A stretch of 15,222 nt of DNA from Desulfuromonadales bacterium (GTDB taxonomy: Bacteria > Desulfobacterota > Desulfuromonadia > Geobacterales > Pseudopelobacteraceae). This document shows, piece by piece, positions 5,592-13,000 of this stretch. Every line of letters starts with the position of its first letter. The stretch's first letter is position 1. The stretch spans positions 1 through 15,222 of the forward strand of contig JAATGX010000003.1 of NCBI GenBank assembly GCA_015688915.1, written 5' to 3'. The notes below the pieces were generated by a model. The model did no database searches. It saw only the letters and a program-made list of their open reading frames with translations, and was not told where the DNA came from. The position numbers were made by a program, and so were the translations under genes.

Positions 5592-7484
5592 ATGAGTAAT
5601 AGCTACCAAGGGTACGAGGTGATGAAACACCGGGCTATTATGACCGGAAAAATGTATTTCGGGATCGTGGTCGTGTGTATTGGCTTGCAGGTGGTTTCAT
5701 TGATCGCGGCGGTCTATTTTCTTGTGCCTGCTTGGGACAGGGAACTTCTCTGGAAATGGCCGCTGGCTAAGCTCTTGAGCGTCACTCCATTTCACCCGGA
5801 ATTTCAGTTTCACACGGCGCAAAAAATCATATCCATTCCCGCCCACGAACTGGCCGCAAATTTCACGTACTCGGACATTTTTCGAGATGCCGATGCACCG
5901 TGGGGAAGGGTGGTTATGCTGTCGTTTTTGGCCTGGTTGTTCCTGCCGTTGTCGTTGCGATTTTTCAGCAAGGCGACTTCGCAGATAAAGGACAATGAAT
6001 ACATCCGTGGAGCACGTCTGATCACGGAAGCGGAGATCAAAAAAGAGAACGATGGTACCGGCATAATCCCTATTGGTTCTATAATTATATCAGAGGATCT
6101 CTCTAGACGACACTTGTTGATTGCCGGTCAAACTGGTTCAGGAAAGTCGACGGTATTAATTCAACATCTGGATGAGATACGAAAGGCAAAACGCCGCGCT
6201 ATGGCGAATGACTTCAAAGGAGAGTTAGTTGAACATTTTTATCGCCATGGGCAAGATTCAATATTGAATCCGCTCGACACCCGTGGTCTTGGCTGGACAT
6301 TGTTCAACGAGCTTAAAACAAAGCCTGATCTTTCGGCAATTGCTGGTTCGTTGATTCCCCCGGCGAAAGGCGAGGATAGGTTCTGGTCGTCAGCGGCACA
6401 GGATGTTTTAAGAGGGGTGATGGCCTATTGTTTCAACAGCGGCAATCGGAGTAACGCCGCCTTGTGGCGTGCGGTCACTTCACCCATCAAAGATATCGCA
6501 AATATGTGCCAAGCGACTGCTTCCGGTCAGGCTGGATACAGTTACATTCAAGACGCAAGTTCCAAGCAGGCGGCGGGGGTGATCGCCGTGCTTATGTCGT
6601 ATGTTTCCTGGCTTGAATTTGCTACGGATGGTCCCTTTTCACTCCGAGAATGGGCTGGGGCTCCTGGTGATGGAGTTACCTTCATCACGAGTATTGAAGA
6701 AGTCTCAAATTTGTTGCGGCCGTATCTTTCTCTCTTTGCCGACCTTGCGGGAAAACGTCTGCTGGCATTGCCAGAAAACGATTCCCCTGAAAAGAGCATT
6801 TACCTCATTTTAGATGAGTTCGGGAATATGCAGCGCTTACCCACGGTGAAACGTCTGCTTACTGCCGGCCGATCCAAAGGCGTGGTGGTGGAGCTCGGCA
6901 TCTCGGACTTGGCTGGAGTGGAGAGTATCTATGGCCGCGATGACACACATACAATCATCAACTGTTGTAGCAGTAAGATGATTATGAATCTCGGGGATCC
7001 TGATTCAGCAAAGTTCTTCTCCGACCTCTGCGGAGAGGAAGAATACTGGCAATCATCGACTACTTATTCGATCAGTCAGGATGACCAAAAGGGCGGTGAA
7101 AACCACAGCCGCCAGATCAAAACAAGAAAGGTGGTTCTGTATTCTGAACTTATGAGACTCCCGGTCGGGCAGGGTTATTTTATGCTGCCTGGTGGGAATC
7201 CTGCGCTGATTAAAGTACCTCGGACCAAGGCGAATGAAAGGCCGGTCGTTAATCAGTCGTTTGTGCTTCGAGAGGGTCTTTCTCTGGATGACGTGGAGGC
7301 CAGGGACTATGAGATAACCACCAGGGCCATTGAGGTCAGGGAAAGCCCGGCCCCAGATGAACTCAAGAATAAGGTGCTGGAAAATGTTTCGAAGCGCAGC
7401 CGCGAAGATAGGGAGGCTGAAGAGGCGCTGGAAACCGGTGTACAGACGGCGCAATTCAATCTGAGTAACGATTTGACTCTGTAA
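5592..7484 (+). CDS. traD: TraD/VirD4-type conjugative coupling protein
   Basis: A 630-residue protein; the ATG at 5592 follows AAGGAAGAGG, and the longer open frame from 5541 overlaps the RHH gene and lacks a ribosome site. Two hydrophobic segments lie at about residues 22-45 and 106-124, typical of inner-membrane anchors. Walker A GQTGSGKS is at 179-186 and Walker B YLILDEFGNM at 404-413, followed by the GRSKGVVVELGISDLAGVES region of the motor. NPLDTRGLGWTLFNEL and RFWSSAAQDVLRGVM match the usual VirD4/TrwB/TraD landmarks. It is known in this family as a hexameric ATPase that brings the relaxosome to the secretion channel. The C-terminal tail is charged and probably contacts the relaxosome. 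The region is visibly less GC-rich than traI and DUF1173. Confidence 0.93.
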   Translation: MSNSYQGYEVMKHRAIMTGKMYFGIVVVCIGLQVVSLIAAVYFLVPAWDRELLWKWPLAKLLSVTPFHPEFQFHTAQKIISIPAHELAANFTYSDIFRDADAPWGRVVMLSFLAWLFLPLSLRFFSKATSQIKDNEYIRGARLITEAEIKKENDGTGIIPIGSIIISEDLSRRHLLIAGQTGSGKSTVLIQHLDEIRKAKRRAMANDFKGELVEHFYRHGQDSILNPLDTRGLGWTLFNELKTKPDLSAIAGSLIPPAKGEDRFWSSAAQDVLRGVMAYCFNSGNRSNAALWRAVTSPIKDIANMCQATASGQAGYSYIQDASSKQAAGVIAVLMSYVSWLEFATDGPFSLREWAGAPGDGVTFITSIEEVSNLLRPYLSLFADLAGKRLLALPENDSPEKSIYLILDEFGNMQRLPTVKRLLTAGRSKGVVVELGISDLAGVESIYGRDDTHTIINCCSSKMIMNLGDPDSAKFFSDLCGEEEYWQSSTTYSISQDDQKGGENHSRQIKTRKVVLYSELMRLPVGQGYFMLPGGNPALIKVPRTKANERPVVNQSFVLREGLSLDDVEARDYEITTRAIEVRESPAPDELKNKVLENVSKRSREDREAEEALETGVQTAQFNLSNDLTL

Positions 7485-7546
7485 GGTGAAAGCTGGGAGT
7501 CTGCGATGGAGGAGATATTGGGAAATACACCGGAAAGGAGCCGAAC

Positions 7547-8707
7547 ATGAGTGAGACTTGGCTGCAGGAAGAACTGGAGCAGATGTACAAGGAGCGAAAA
7601 CGGCCATCGTGCCCCTGCCGTCAGCCGGGGATCGAGATGTACATAGCCAAGGTCAGCGGTTGGTACGTTGTGAAGCGGATGCCCGGCACCGGAGGCCTCC
7701 ATGACCCGGCGTGCGACCACTACGAACCGCCGCCCGAGTTGAGCGGTCTCGGCGGCGTGATGGGGACCGCCATCAGGGAAAACGCCGAGGAGGGGATCAC
7801 GGAGCTGAAGTTTGCTTTCAGCCTGGCAAAGGTGCCCGGGCGGAAGGCCGGGGCAGGGAGCGGCACGGAGAGCGACACCGTGAAAACGGAAGGGAACAAG
7901 CTGTCCCTGCGGGCGCTTCTGCACTACCTGTGGGACGAAAGCGGTTTCAATCGGTGGTCGCCGGCCATGGCCGGCAAGCGGAAGTGGGGCGTCATCCAGA
8001 AGCACCTGTATACAGCGGCGGCCAACAAGGTGGTGAAGGGGGGAGCACTGGCCGAGCGACTGTTCATCCCCGAGACGTTCGTGCTTGACAAAAAAGATCA
8101 GATCGCCCAGCGACGGATGGCGCTGGTATCGAAAATGGCGGGTTCTTCTCACAGCGGCTCCCAAAACCTGCTGATCGTGATCGGCGAGGTGAAGGAGATC
8201 GCCAAGACTCCCTTTGGGCACAAGATTCTCGTGAAGCACTTGCCCGACATGCCGCTCATGCTCAACGACGACATCTACAACCGTCTCATGAAGCGCTTCG
8301 TCGTCGAGTTCGAATTGGCCGGCCGGATAGAAGATGCGCACCTGATGATGATCGGCACTGCCGGCATGAGCCAATCCGGAGGGCTGATCATGGAGGAGGT
8401 GTCCCTCATGGTGACCACCGGCAACTGGATCCCGATCGAGAACGTCTTCGACAAGCAGTTGATCGAGGCCTTGACGGCCACGAACAGGCGTTTCACAAAG
8501 GGGTTGCGTTACAACCTCGCGGGCGAGAAGCCGCTGGCTTGCGCAGTATTGACCGACACCAAGCCCAAGCCGACGGCACTGTACATTATTCCACCAAACG
8601 CGGGCGAGGCGTTCGAGGAGGCAACCGAGGAGTTGATCAAGGAAAGCCAACTGGAGTCCTGGGTATGGACCGTCACAGGGTCGATGCCGGAGATCCCGGC
8701 TGGGTAA
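7547..8707 (+). CDS. DUF1173 family protein
   Basis: A 386-residue protein, AAAGGAG upstream. I recognise it as DUF1173 from conserved stretches such as MYIAKVSGWYVVKRMPGTGG, NRWSPAMAGKRKWGVIQKHL, AERLFIPETF, IGEVKEIAKTPFGHKILVKH and GLRYNLAGEKPLACAVLTDT. The start of the domain has Cys22, Cys24, His52 and Cys56, which could form a metal site, though this is only a guess from spacing. No membrane segments or NTPase motifs are visible. DUF1173 genes are found on plasmids and conjugative elements; their biochemical role is not known to me. It follows the coupling-protein gene by 62 bp and probably shares its transcript. Confidence 0.85.
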   Translation: MSETWLQEELEQMYKERKRPSCPCRQPGIEMYIAKVSGWYVVKRMPGTGGLHDPACDHYEPPPELSGLGGVMGTAIRENAEEGITELKFAFSLAKVPGRKAGAGSGTESDTVKTEGNKLSLRALLHYLWDESGFNRWSPAMAGKRKWGVIQKHLYTAAANKVVKGGALAERLFIPETFVLDKKDQIAQRRMALVSKMAGSSHSGSQNLLIVIGEVKEIAKTPFGHKILVKHLPDMPLMLNDDIYNRLMKRFVVEFELAGRIEDAHLMMIGTAGMSQSGGLIMEEVSLMVTTGNWIPIENVFDKQLIEALTATNRRFTKGLRYNLAGEKPLACAVLTDTKPKPTALYIIPPNAGEAFEEATEELIKESQLESWVWTVTGSMPEIPAG

Positions 8708-8731
8708 AAAACACATCAAAGGGGAATTCTT

Positions 8732-9616
8732 ATGGCATCACGATTTTTCGGACAGTTTCTCGTGGCACGGGGGATGATCTCCCCCGAAGCGTTGGCCAAG
8801 GCCGTCAGCCTGCAGGAATCGACGAATCTTTCCTTTGGCCAGACCGCCATCACCCTGGGACTGCTCACCCTGGACCAGATTTCCAGGATCAGCCACGCTC
8901 AGCGCACCGTGGACATGATGTACGGCGAGCTGGCCGTGAAGATGGGCTTCATGACGTCTGCCCAGGCCACCCAGGTATTGACGGAACAGAGGCACAAACG
9001 TATCTATATCGGCGAGGCGCTGGTGCAGATCGGCGCGATCAGCCAGCATGTGCTCCAGTCTCTGCTTGATGAATACGCGCAGGAGCAGGCGCCGTTCAAT
9101 CCGACCGGCCTGGAACTTCCGGACAATGTCCCGCTGCCGCACCTGTCCCTGATCATGTGCGAGACCAGCAAGAAGATGCTGGCGCGGCTGGTGAACCTGG
9201 TCATAAAGCCCGGGCCCTGTGAACTGGTGAAGAAGATCGACGGCAATCACCTCGCGGTTTCGGTGGATTTTACGGGGGACGTGACTGTGCGGTATGTCAT
9301 CACATTCCCCGAGGTGATCCGGAAGAATGTGGCGCTGGGCACTCTCAATGATCACACGCCTTTTTCGGCGGTCTTCGCCTCACAGAAGGTCGCGGTCGGG
9401 CCGATCATCAATTTTGTGGACATACTCTGCAACAATGTGGTCAGTAAGGCGGCTGAAATAGGGTTCGATCTCGTCCCCGAAAGATGTACCGTTCGGGAGA
9501 ATGGCGACAATATTTCAACTTCTGACGAGGCTGTAGCTCTTCTCTTCCCGTTCTACCTCGCTGGCGGCGAATGGATCGACGTTGCAATAATCCTGCTTGA
9601 TGAGGCGGTGAGGTAA
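8732..9616 (+). CDS. four-repeat GspE/MshE N-domain-like and CheX-like fusion
   Basis: 294 residues, with AAAGGGGA before ATG 8732. Residues 1-118 contain four repeats with exact 29-residue spacing: FGQFLVARGMIS, FGQTAITLGLLT, YGELAVKMGFMT and IGEALVQIGAIS, with the first Gly at 7, 36, 65 and 94. This is the pattern of the helical N-domain of type II secretion/pilus ATPases (MshEN, which can bind cyclic di-GMP in some members). The rest (from about residue 127) resembles CheX/CheC-type domains: VTVRYVITFPEVIRKNVALG, then DILCNNVVSKAAEIGFDLVP. No ATPase domain is present. A sensory or regulatory role, possibly nucleotide binding plus phosphatase-like activity, is an inference. Such fusions are frequent in Geobacter-like bacteria. 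It may be cargo rather than a transfer gene. Confidence 0.75.
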   Translation: MASRFFGQFLVARGMISPEALAKAVSLQESTNLSFGQTAITLGLLTLDQISRISHAQRTVDMMYGELAVKMGFMTSAQATQVLTEQRHKRIYIGEALVQIGAISQHVLQSLLDEYAQEQAPFNPTGLELPDNVPLPHLSLIMCETSKKMLARLVNLVIKPGPCELVKKIDGNHLAVSVDFTGDVTVRYVITFPEVIRKNVALGTLNDHTPFSAVFASQKVAVGPIINFVDILCNNVVSKAAEIGFDLVPERCTVRENGDNISTSDEAVALLFPFYLAGGEWIDVAIILLDEAVR

Positions 9617-9684
9617 GTTCTTGGACTCCACCGTTAAAAGATGTTATTGAATGCTTTACCAACCTCGGACAGGAATACTACTGA

Positions 9685-9897
9685 ATGAAACACGATATCT
9701 CCCAACAAGACTTCTTGCGCCAAGCCATGAAGGCGCTCGACATGACCCGCGAGGAGTTCGCGGACCTGGTCGGCACACAACCTCGGGCACTGAACAACTG
9801 GCTCCTTCCAGAAGGCTCGAAAGGCTATCGCTCGATGCCGGAAATGGCCTGGAAATTTATTCAGCTTTTATTGGATAATCATCATAAAAATCATTGA
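9685..9897 (+). CDS. small HTH transcriptional regulator
   Basis: A 70-residue protein from ATG 9685, preceded by AGGAA in ACAGGAATACT. The core MTREEFADLVGTQPRALNNW is a helix-turn-helix of the XRE/Cro-like kind, followed by the characteristic LLPEGSKGYRSMPEMAWKFI tail seen in short plasmid and phage regulators. There is no sensor domain. Its stop codon overlaps the -35 box of the next promoter, so it may control the genes downstream, with the palindrome at 9900-9918 as a possible target. The target and regulon are inference. Confidence 0.75.
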   Translation: MKHDISQQDFLRQAMKALDMTREEFADLVGTQPRALNNWLLPEGSKGYRSMPEMAWKFIQLLLDNHHKNH

Positions 9898-9921
9898 CAA
9901 TATACCCAATGGGTATATATT
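9894..9921 (+). promoter_or_regulatory. sigma-70-like promoter with a palindrome filling its spacer
   Basis: A perfect TTGACA (9894-9899) and TATATT (9916-9921) are 16 bases apart. The spacer is almost entirely the palindrome ATATACCC-AAT-GGGTATAT (9900-9918). A bound regulator would sit between the two boxes. The palindrome resembles ATACCC/GGGTAT operators of the CsoR/CstR family, though no such gene is in the window; the HTH gene just upstream is an alternative regulator. Confidence 0.7.
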
Positions 9922-9959
9922 TCATGCGTGCTATTTAATAGCTGACAGGGAGGTGGATC

Positions 9960-10187
9960 ATGGATCTAAAGCGCGTCAACCAGTTTCTTAATCTGGGCTT
10001 TCTTCTCCTCTTTGTCTTTTGCGCAGGCACAATCATAGCAATTCTCTGTATCCTCCCGACTGAAGTTGGTGGGGATTACAGCAAGGCAGTCGTGGTGATG
10101 ATGCTTATCTCTTTTTTCGCACATATTTTTGGCATTCTTTGGGAGGAAGCCTTCTCTCAAAAACCCTATAGGGAGCGCAGAAAATGA
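9960..10187 (+). CDS. small two-helix membrane protein
   Basis: A 75-residue protein with a good AGGGAGG before ATG 9960 and the strong promoter at 9894-9921 just upstream. Two hydrophobic segments (about residues 10-32, LNLGFLLLFVFCAGTIIAIL, and 42-60, AVVVMMLISFFAHIFGILW) are joined by a short loop; the tail is basic (KPYRERRK), suggesting it is cytoplasmic with both ends inside. No family recognised. Its own controlled promoter makes it a likely regulated accessory membrane protein. Confidence 0.6.
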   Translation: MDLKRVNQFLNLGFLLLFVFCAGTIIAILCILPTEVGGDYSKAVVVMMLISFFAHIFGILWEEAFSQKPYRERRK

Positions 10188-10374
10188 TACTAAATTCACG
10201 CACAACCTCATCAGCGGTATAGTTTCTATAGTTGCCATAGGCAGCATATGTCTGATTACCCTCATCAATAAGGTAAGCGAATATTCTGACAAGATGGCTG
10301 ACGAGGAATGCAGACATCGTTTTCCGGGTTACCACTATTTGGCATCTAAGGGCGTCTGTGTGCCCGAGAGGTAG
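10129..10374 (+). CDS. small membrane protein, start uncertain, possibly frameshifted
   Basis: The frame ends at 10374 and the only early start is TTG 10129, which overlaps the previous gene by 58 bases and has no ribosome site. A hydrophobic segment (HNLISGIVSIVAIGSICLITL) and a Cys-containing tail (ECRHRFPGYHYLASKGVCVP) look like real protein. A well-placed ATG at 10184, overlapping the previous stop as ATGA and with GGGAG before it, reads a different frame that stops after 12 codons. A single-base frameshift between 10184 and about 10200 would join the two and give a normal coupled gene, so this may be a damaged gene. Confidence 0.4.
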   Translation: MAFFGRKPSLKNPIGSAENDTKFTHNLISGIVSIVAIGSICLITLINKVSEYSDKMADEECRHRFPGYHYLASKGVCVPER

Positions 10375-10386
10375 CGCGTGGGAACA

Positions 10387-10407
10387 GGGGGTAGGGGTAG
10401 GGACGGG
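10387..10407 (+). other. G-quadruplex-type tract
   Basis: The top strand reads G5-TA-G4-TA-G3-AC-G3, four G-runs with 2-base loops, a textbook quadruplex pattern. It lies in the 260-bp gap before the gene at 10636. The rest of the gap shows no convincing gene; a 73-codon open frame at 10358 has no ribosome site and an implausible composition. Confidence 0.5.
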
Positions 10408-10635
10408 CCGTTGCGAGCAGACAATCATGCAGATGGAGGGGCGTCTTTACTGCCCAGGCGGGCTGGATATGGTGAGAGTCAGGAAGGAACAGAGTTATTC
10501 CATAAAGCAGGGTATGTGGTGTTGTCAGGCTAGACGTTTCGGATTTAAGGCGGCGTGCACGTGCTGGTTCAGACTTTGAATACTTCCTGAATGTACCCTT
10601 GAAAAATACCGGGAATTCAAATGATGAGGAAACCG

Positions 10636-11046
10636 ATGATAAAGAATAAATCCGAATGGCATACCCGTGCATCCTTATCTCCTGGCGCAAGCGGAACACT
10701 TCGGGAATGTCAACAATATGGGGATGCCTTACTATCCGTCCGGTACCGATACCATACGACAGAACGGCGCCGGATAAAAACGGTAGAACTGATCGTCGGT
10801 GAAGTGACCTTGCCTGATGTTCAAGAACAGCCAGTTTGTCAATATTTGGCACGTTTCAAAAAGCCTTCTGGGGGAACAGCACTGATCCTGGTTGAAAGCC
10901 GACGCGAGCTAGTGGACCTGTTTACAAAGATGTTCATGCATCCGAAACTTTCCGCTTTCACGCCAAGTGACTGGCTGGGAATGGAGATGTTCGATCCGTT
11001 AAAGCATGGGGTGCCCAAAAGTACACCGGTGATCGTTATAGATTAA
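10636..11046 (+). CDS. conserved hypothetical accessory protein
   Basis: I start at ATG 10636 because GAGGA (10626-10630) lies five bases before it; upstream in-frame ATGs at 10621 and 10624 have no ribosome site. The product is 136 residues. Its N-terminal half, with GTLRECQQYGDALLSVRYRY and then RRRIKTVELIVGEV, resembles small proteins that I have seen on integrative elements and plasmids of proteobacteria, where YGD.L..VRYRYD...++R.KTVEL is conserved. The C-terminal half (LILVESRRELVDLFTKMFMH) is not recognised. Soluble, no enzyme motif. Function unknown. Confidence 0.7.
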   Translation: MIKNKSEWHTRASLSPGASGTLRECQQYGDALLSVRYRYHTTERRRIKTVELIVGEVTLPDVQEQPVCQYLARFKKPSGGTALILVESRRELVDLFTKMFMHPKLSAFTPSDWLGMEMFDPLKHGVPKSTPVIVID

Positions 11047-11071
11047 ACTCTGCTCCCAAGGAGGGGCTTTC

Positions 11072-11431
11072 GTGGAAAAGCCATCGTTGATATTTCATGG
11101 TCAAAAAGGACAGTGTGTTGGAATTGAAGGGGTAGAACAAACGGATGGTATGTTGTGTGACCATGACTCTGCCGCCTTTCTTCCTTTAGAAATACGTCCG
11201 GAGTGTGAAGCCTTACTTGACCGGATCATAGAGGAAGAGTTTGCTTGGCCAGACGGTCTCGCCTACTACTCCAAAGATAGAGCTAGTGGCGCACCTCGGG
11301 CGAACGAAGTTCTCTCCCGTTACCTCGGTTTACTCGAGGAGTATGAATTGGTTTGGACGCCTGGCCTAGTCGAAGGCATCGAACTAAAACAAGCACTTTC
11401 AAGGCGTACCTCGACGCCGGCACTGCTGTAG
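11072..11431 (+). CDS. hypothetical protein, 3' end probably lost at a recombination junction
   Basis: A GTG start at 11072 follows a strong AAGGAGGGG (11058-11066), 25 bp after the previous gene. The 119-residue frame gives an ordinary acidic soluble protein (PLEIRPECEALLDRIIEEEF, then ANEVLSRYLGLLEEYELVWT) that I do not recognise. The last residues (RRTSTPALL) are read out of frame through DNA that in another frame encodes the hydrolase remnant starting near 11396. The true C-terminus is therefore probably missing and this gene is truncated by the same event. Confidence 0.6.
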   Translation: MEKPSLIFHGQKGQCVGIEGVEQTDGMLCDHDSAAFLPLEIRPECEALLDRIIEEEFAWPDGLAYYSKDRASGAPRANEVLSRYLGLLEEYELVWTPGLVEGIELKQALSRRTSTPALL

Positions 11432-12119
11432 TGCTTGTGCCCCACTCCCAAGGCGCCCTCTACGCCAACGAGGTATTCCAGGCCATCACCGGGGGGAGCG
11501 CCCCGGCCGACACCCTCAAGGTGGTGGCTGTGGCCACGCCCGCCGATAGCGTCGCCGGTGACCCGGCGAACTCCTCCTACGTCACCTCCTCGGCCGATCT
11601 CGTCATCGCTGCCGCGCGGCTGCTCTGGGCGGTACTGCCGGCGAACGTGACGCTCCCTATTTCCGGGCTTGGCCACAGTTTCATCGACGCTTACCTGGAC
11701 CCGGATATCGGGGCTTGGCCGCAGATCAGGCCGGCCCTCGATGCTGCCATGGGGGGCTTCCAGCCCCAGGGCCAGTTGCTGGTGACCGCCAACTGGGACC
11801 CGAGGTACTCCGGTATTGACTTCCGCATGCTGGTCAATGGCAGGGACACCACTACGGGGCTCAACCCAGTTACTGGACTGTCCACCGGGGCGGGATGGGC
11901 GACGTACTGCACGGCGCTCCCGGAGGGGAGCATGACTACGACGTACGTGCCGATAGTCTCAACCGGGGTGGGGTGGCAGAGACAGTGACGGTTTCCGACC
12001 CGGCAGGCGTCGCTTCACAGCTTATCGCCGCTCAGACGAGCGTCTACCCAGGGATATTTATCGCCCCCGCCATCGGAGTCAAAAACGGCATTGCCACTCT
12101 CTGGGATGGCACATTCTGA
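11396..12119 (+). pseudogene. 5'-truncated and frameshifted alpha/beta-hydrolase (lipase-like) remnant
   Basis: The frame from about 11396 reads FKAYLDAGTAVVLVPHSQGA, a typical approach to a nucleophile-elbow serine (HSQG, 11443-11454), then ATPADSVAGDP, and GHSFIDAYLD with a plausible catalytic His (about 11674). No start codon, ribosome site or signal peptide precedes it; the N-terminal part is gone and the upstream DNA belongs to another gene. A second lesion lies in the G-run 11925-11928: adding one G joins ...ALPEG to EHDYDVRADSLNRGGVAETV and on to the stop at 12117-12119 after LWDGTF. Without it the frame ends at 11988 with unrelated residues. Both lesions argue for a dead gene fragment carried as cargo. 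Confidence 0.75.
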
Positions 12120-12156
12120 GATATTTCAATACTGAACAGGATGAATTGGAGGAAAA

Positions 12157-12435
12157 ATGACCAAGGCTGATATAGTCGAAAGAGTCCAGGAGAAGATCGG
12201 GTTCAGCAAGAAGGAGTCCGCAGAAATGGTGGAAACCGTGCTCGGGATCATGAAGCAAACTCTGGAGGCCGGCGAGATGGTGAAGATCTCCGGATTCGGG
12301 AATTTCGTGGTCAAACAAAAACATGACCGGCGAGGCCGTAACCCGCATACCGGCGAAGCGCTCACTATTGAAGCACGCCGGGTACTGCGGTTCAAGCCGA
12401 GTAAGCTTCTCTGTGACAGCATCAACCGAACATAA
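12157..12435 (+). CDS. ihfA: integration host factor alpha-like DNA-bending protein
   Basis: 92 residues, with TTGGAGG before ATG 12157. The sequence (MTKADIVERVQEKIGFSKKE at the start, KISGFGNFVVKQK at 43-55, RRGRNPHTGEALTIEARRVL at 59-78, then FKP) is a full-length HU/IHF protein; the N-terminus and RNPHTGE loop with the intercalating proline favour IHF-alpha over HU. IHF bends DNA at specific sites and is needed in F and R388 to shape oriT and in many elements for integration and transcription. An element-borne copy could pair with the host IHF-beta. No obvious promoter is visible in the short gap after the pseudogene, though the gene appears intact. Confidence 0.88.
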   Translation: MTKADIVERVQEKIGFSKKESAEMVETVLGIMKQTLEAGEMVKISGFGNFVVKQKHDRRGRNPHTGEALTIEARRVLRFKPSKLLCDSINRT

Positions 12436-13000
12436 GCATAATTACGCTTCGTGTCACGGCTACTCGGTCATGTTCCCCTCCTCGTACGCCGTCACCTTCC
12501 GCTATAAACCATCTCTCATGCTCACCTAGATCACTCACATCAGGGCACGGCATCTCCACGTCACAGCTATTCGGGCGATCCCTGCGGCTCTGTCTACAGA
12601 TTCTCCCGGTACGCCGTCACGTTCCAACCAGGTCCACCCTCAATGTTCCGTCCTGATCCTGGAGGCGACTTCACGTAGAGAGGGATTCAATGCGGTGTGC
12701 GGCACTCGTATTTCCACAGCGGGCCGGGCCGCCGTAGACGAGCGCCGAAGCTCCACGGTTGCGACTGGCTTCACCGTAGAGCCTATCGTCGCCTTGCTTC
12801 AGGATCTTCCCCCGTCTCTGCTCTTCACCGCGTCACGCCAATCCCTCCGGCGTCGAATAATTTTCGGTTCCCCCGTTTCGGTTTCCCCCAAAAATTACTG
12901 CTTTGCTTTCTCCTTCTTCAGGACCGCCTGCGGCTTTGTCATGCCGCGTGATCGCTCCGACTCCTCCGGATCCTGCGCTACGGCGTGAATTACCAGGTTA
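12436..13000. other. non-coding stretch with degenerate direct repeats
   Basis: Short open frames here have no ribosome sites and improbable composition. Recognisable repeats include GTCACGGCTACTCGG (12453) and GTCACAGCTATTCGG (12560); CGTACGCCGTCACCTTCC (12483) and GGTACGCCGTCACGTTCC (12608), with a weaker third version GCTACGGCGTGAATTACC (12977); CCTGCGGCTCTGTC (12581) and CCTGCGGCTTTGTC (12927); and GCGACTTCACGTAGAG (12665) with a related copy ending at 12781. The top strand is pyrimidine-rich. I see no tRNA, CRISPR spacing or terminator. Confidence 0.6.

Noticed and set aside
5073..5630. 185-codon minus-strand open frame
   Set aside because: Antisense to the RHH gene and its operator; no ribosome site or recognisable domain.
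7307..8719. 470-codon minus-strand open frame
   Set aside because: Antisense shadow of the DUF1173 gene, whose protein is clearly recognisable; GC-rich codon use leaves few stops on the reverse strand.
10358..10579. 73-codon + strand open frame
   Set aside because: Overlaps the end of the previous frame, lacks a ribosome site, and its composition is not protein-like.
12695..12988. Small + strand open frames of 84-97 codons
   Set aside because: No ribosome sites, overlapping frames of equal length, Arg/Ser/Cys-rich composition and degenerate DNA repeats in the same stretch.
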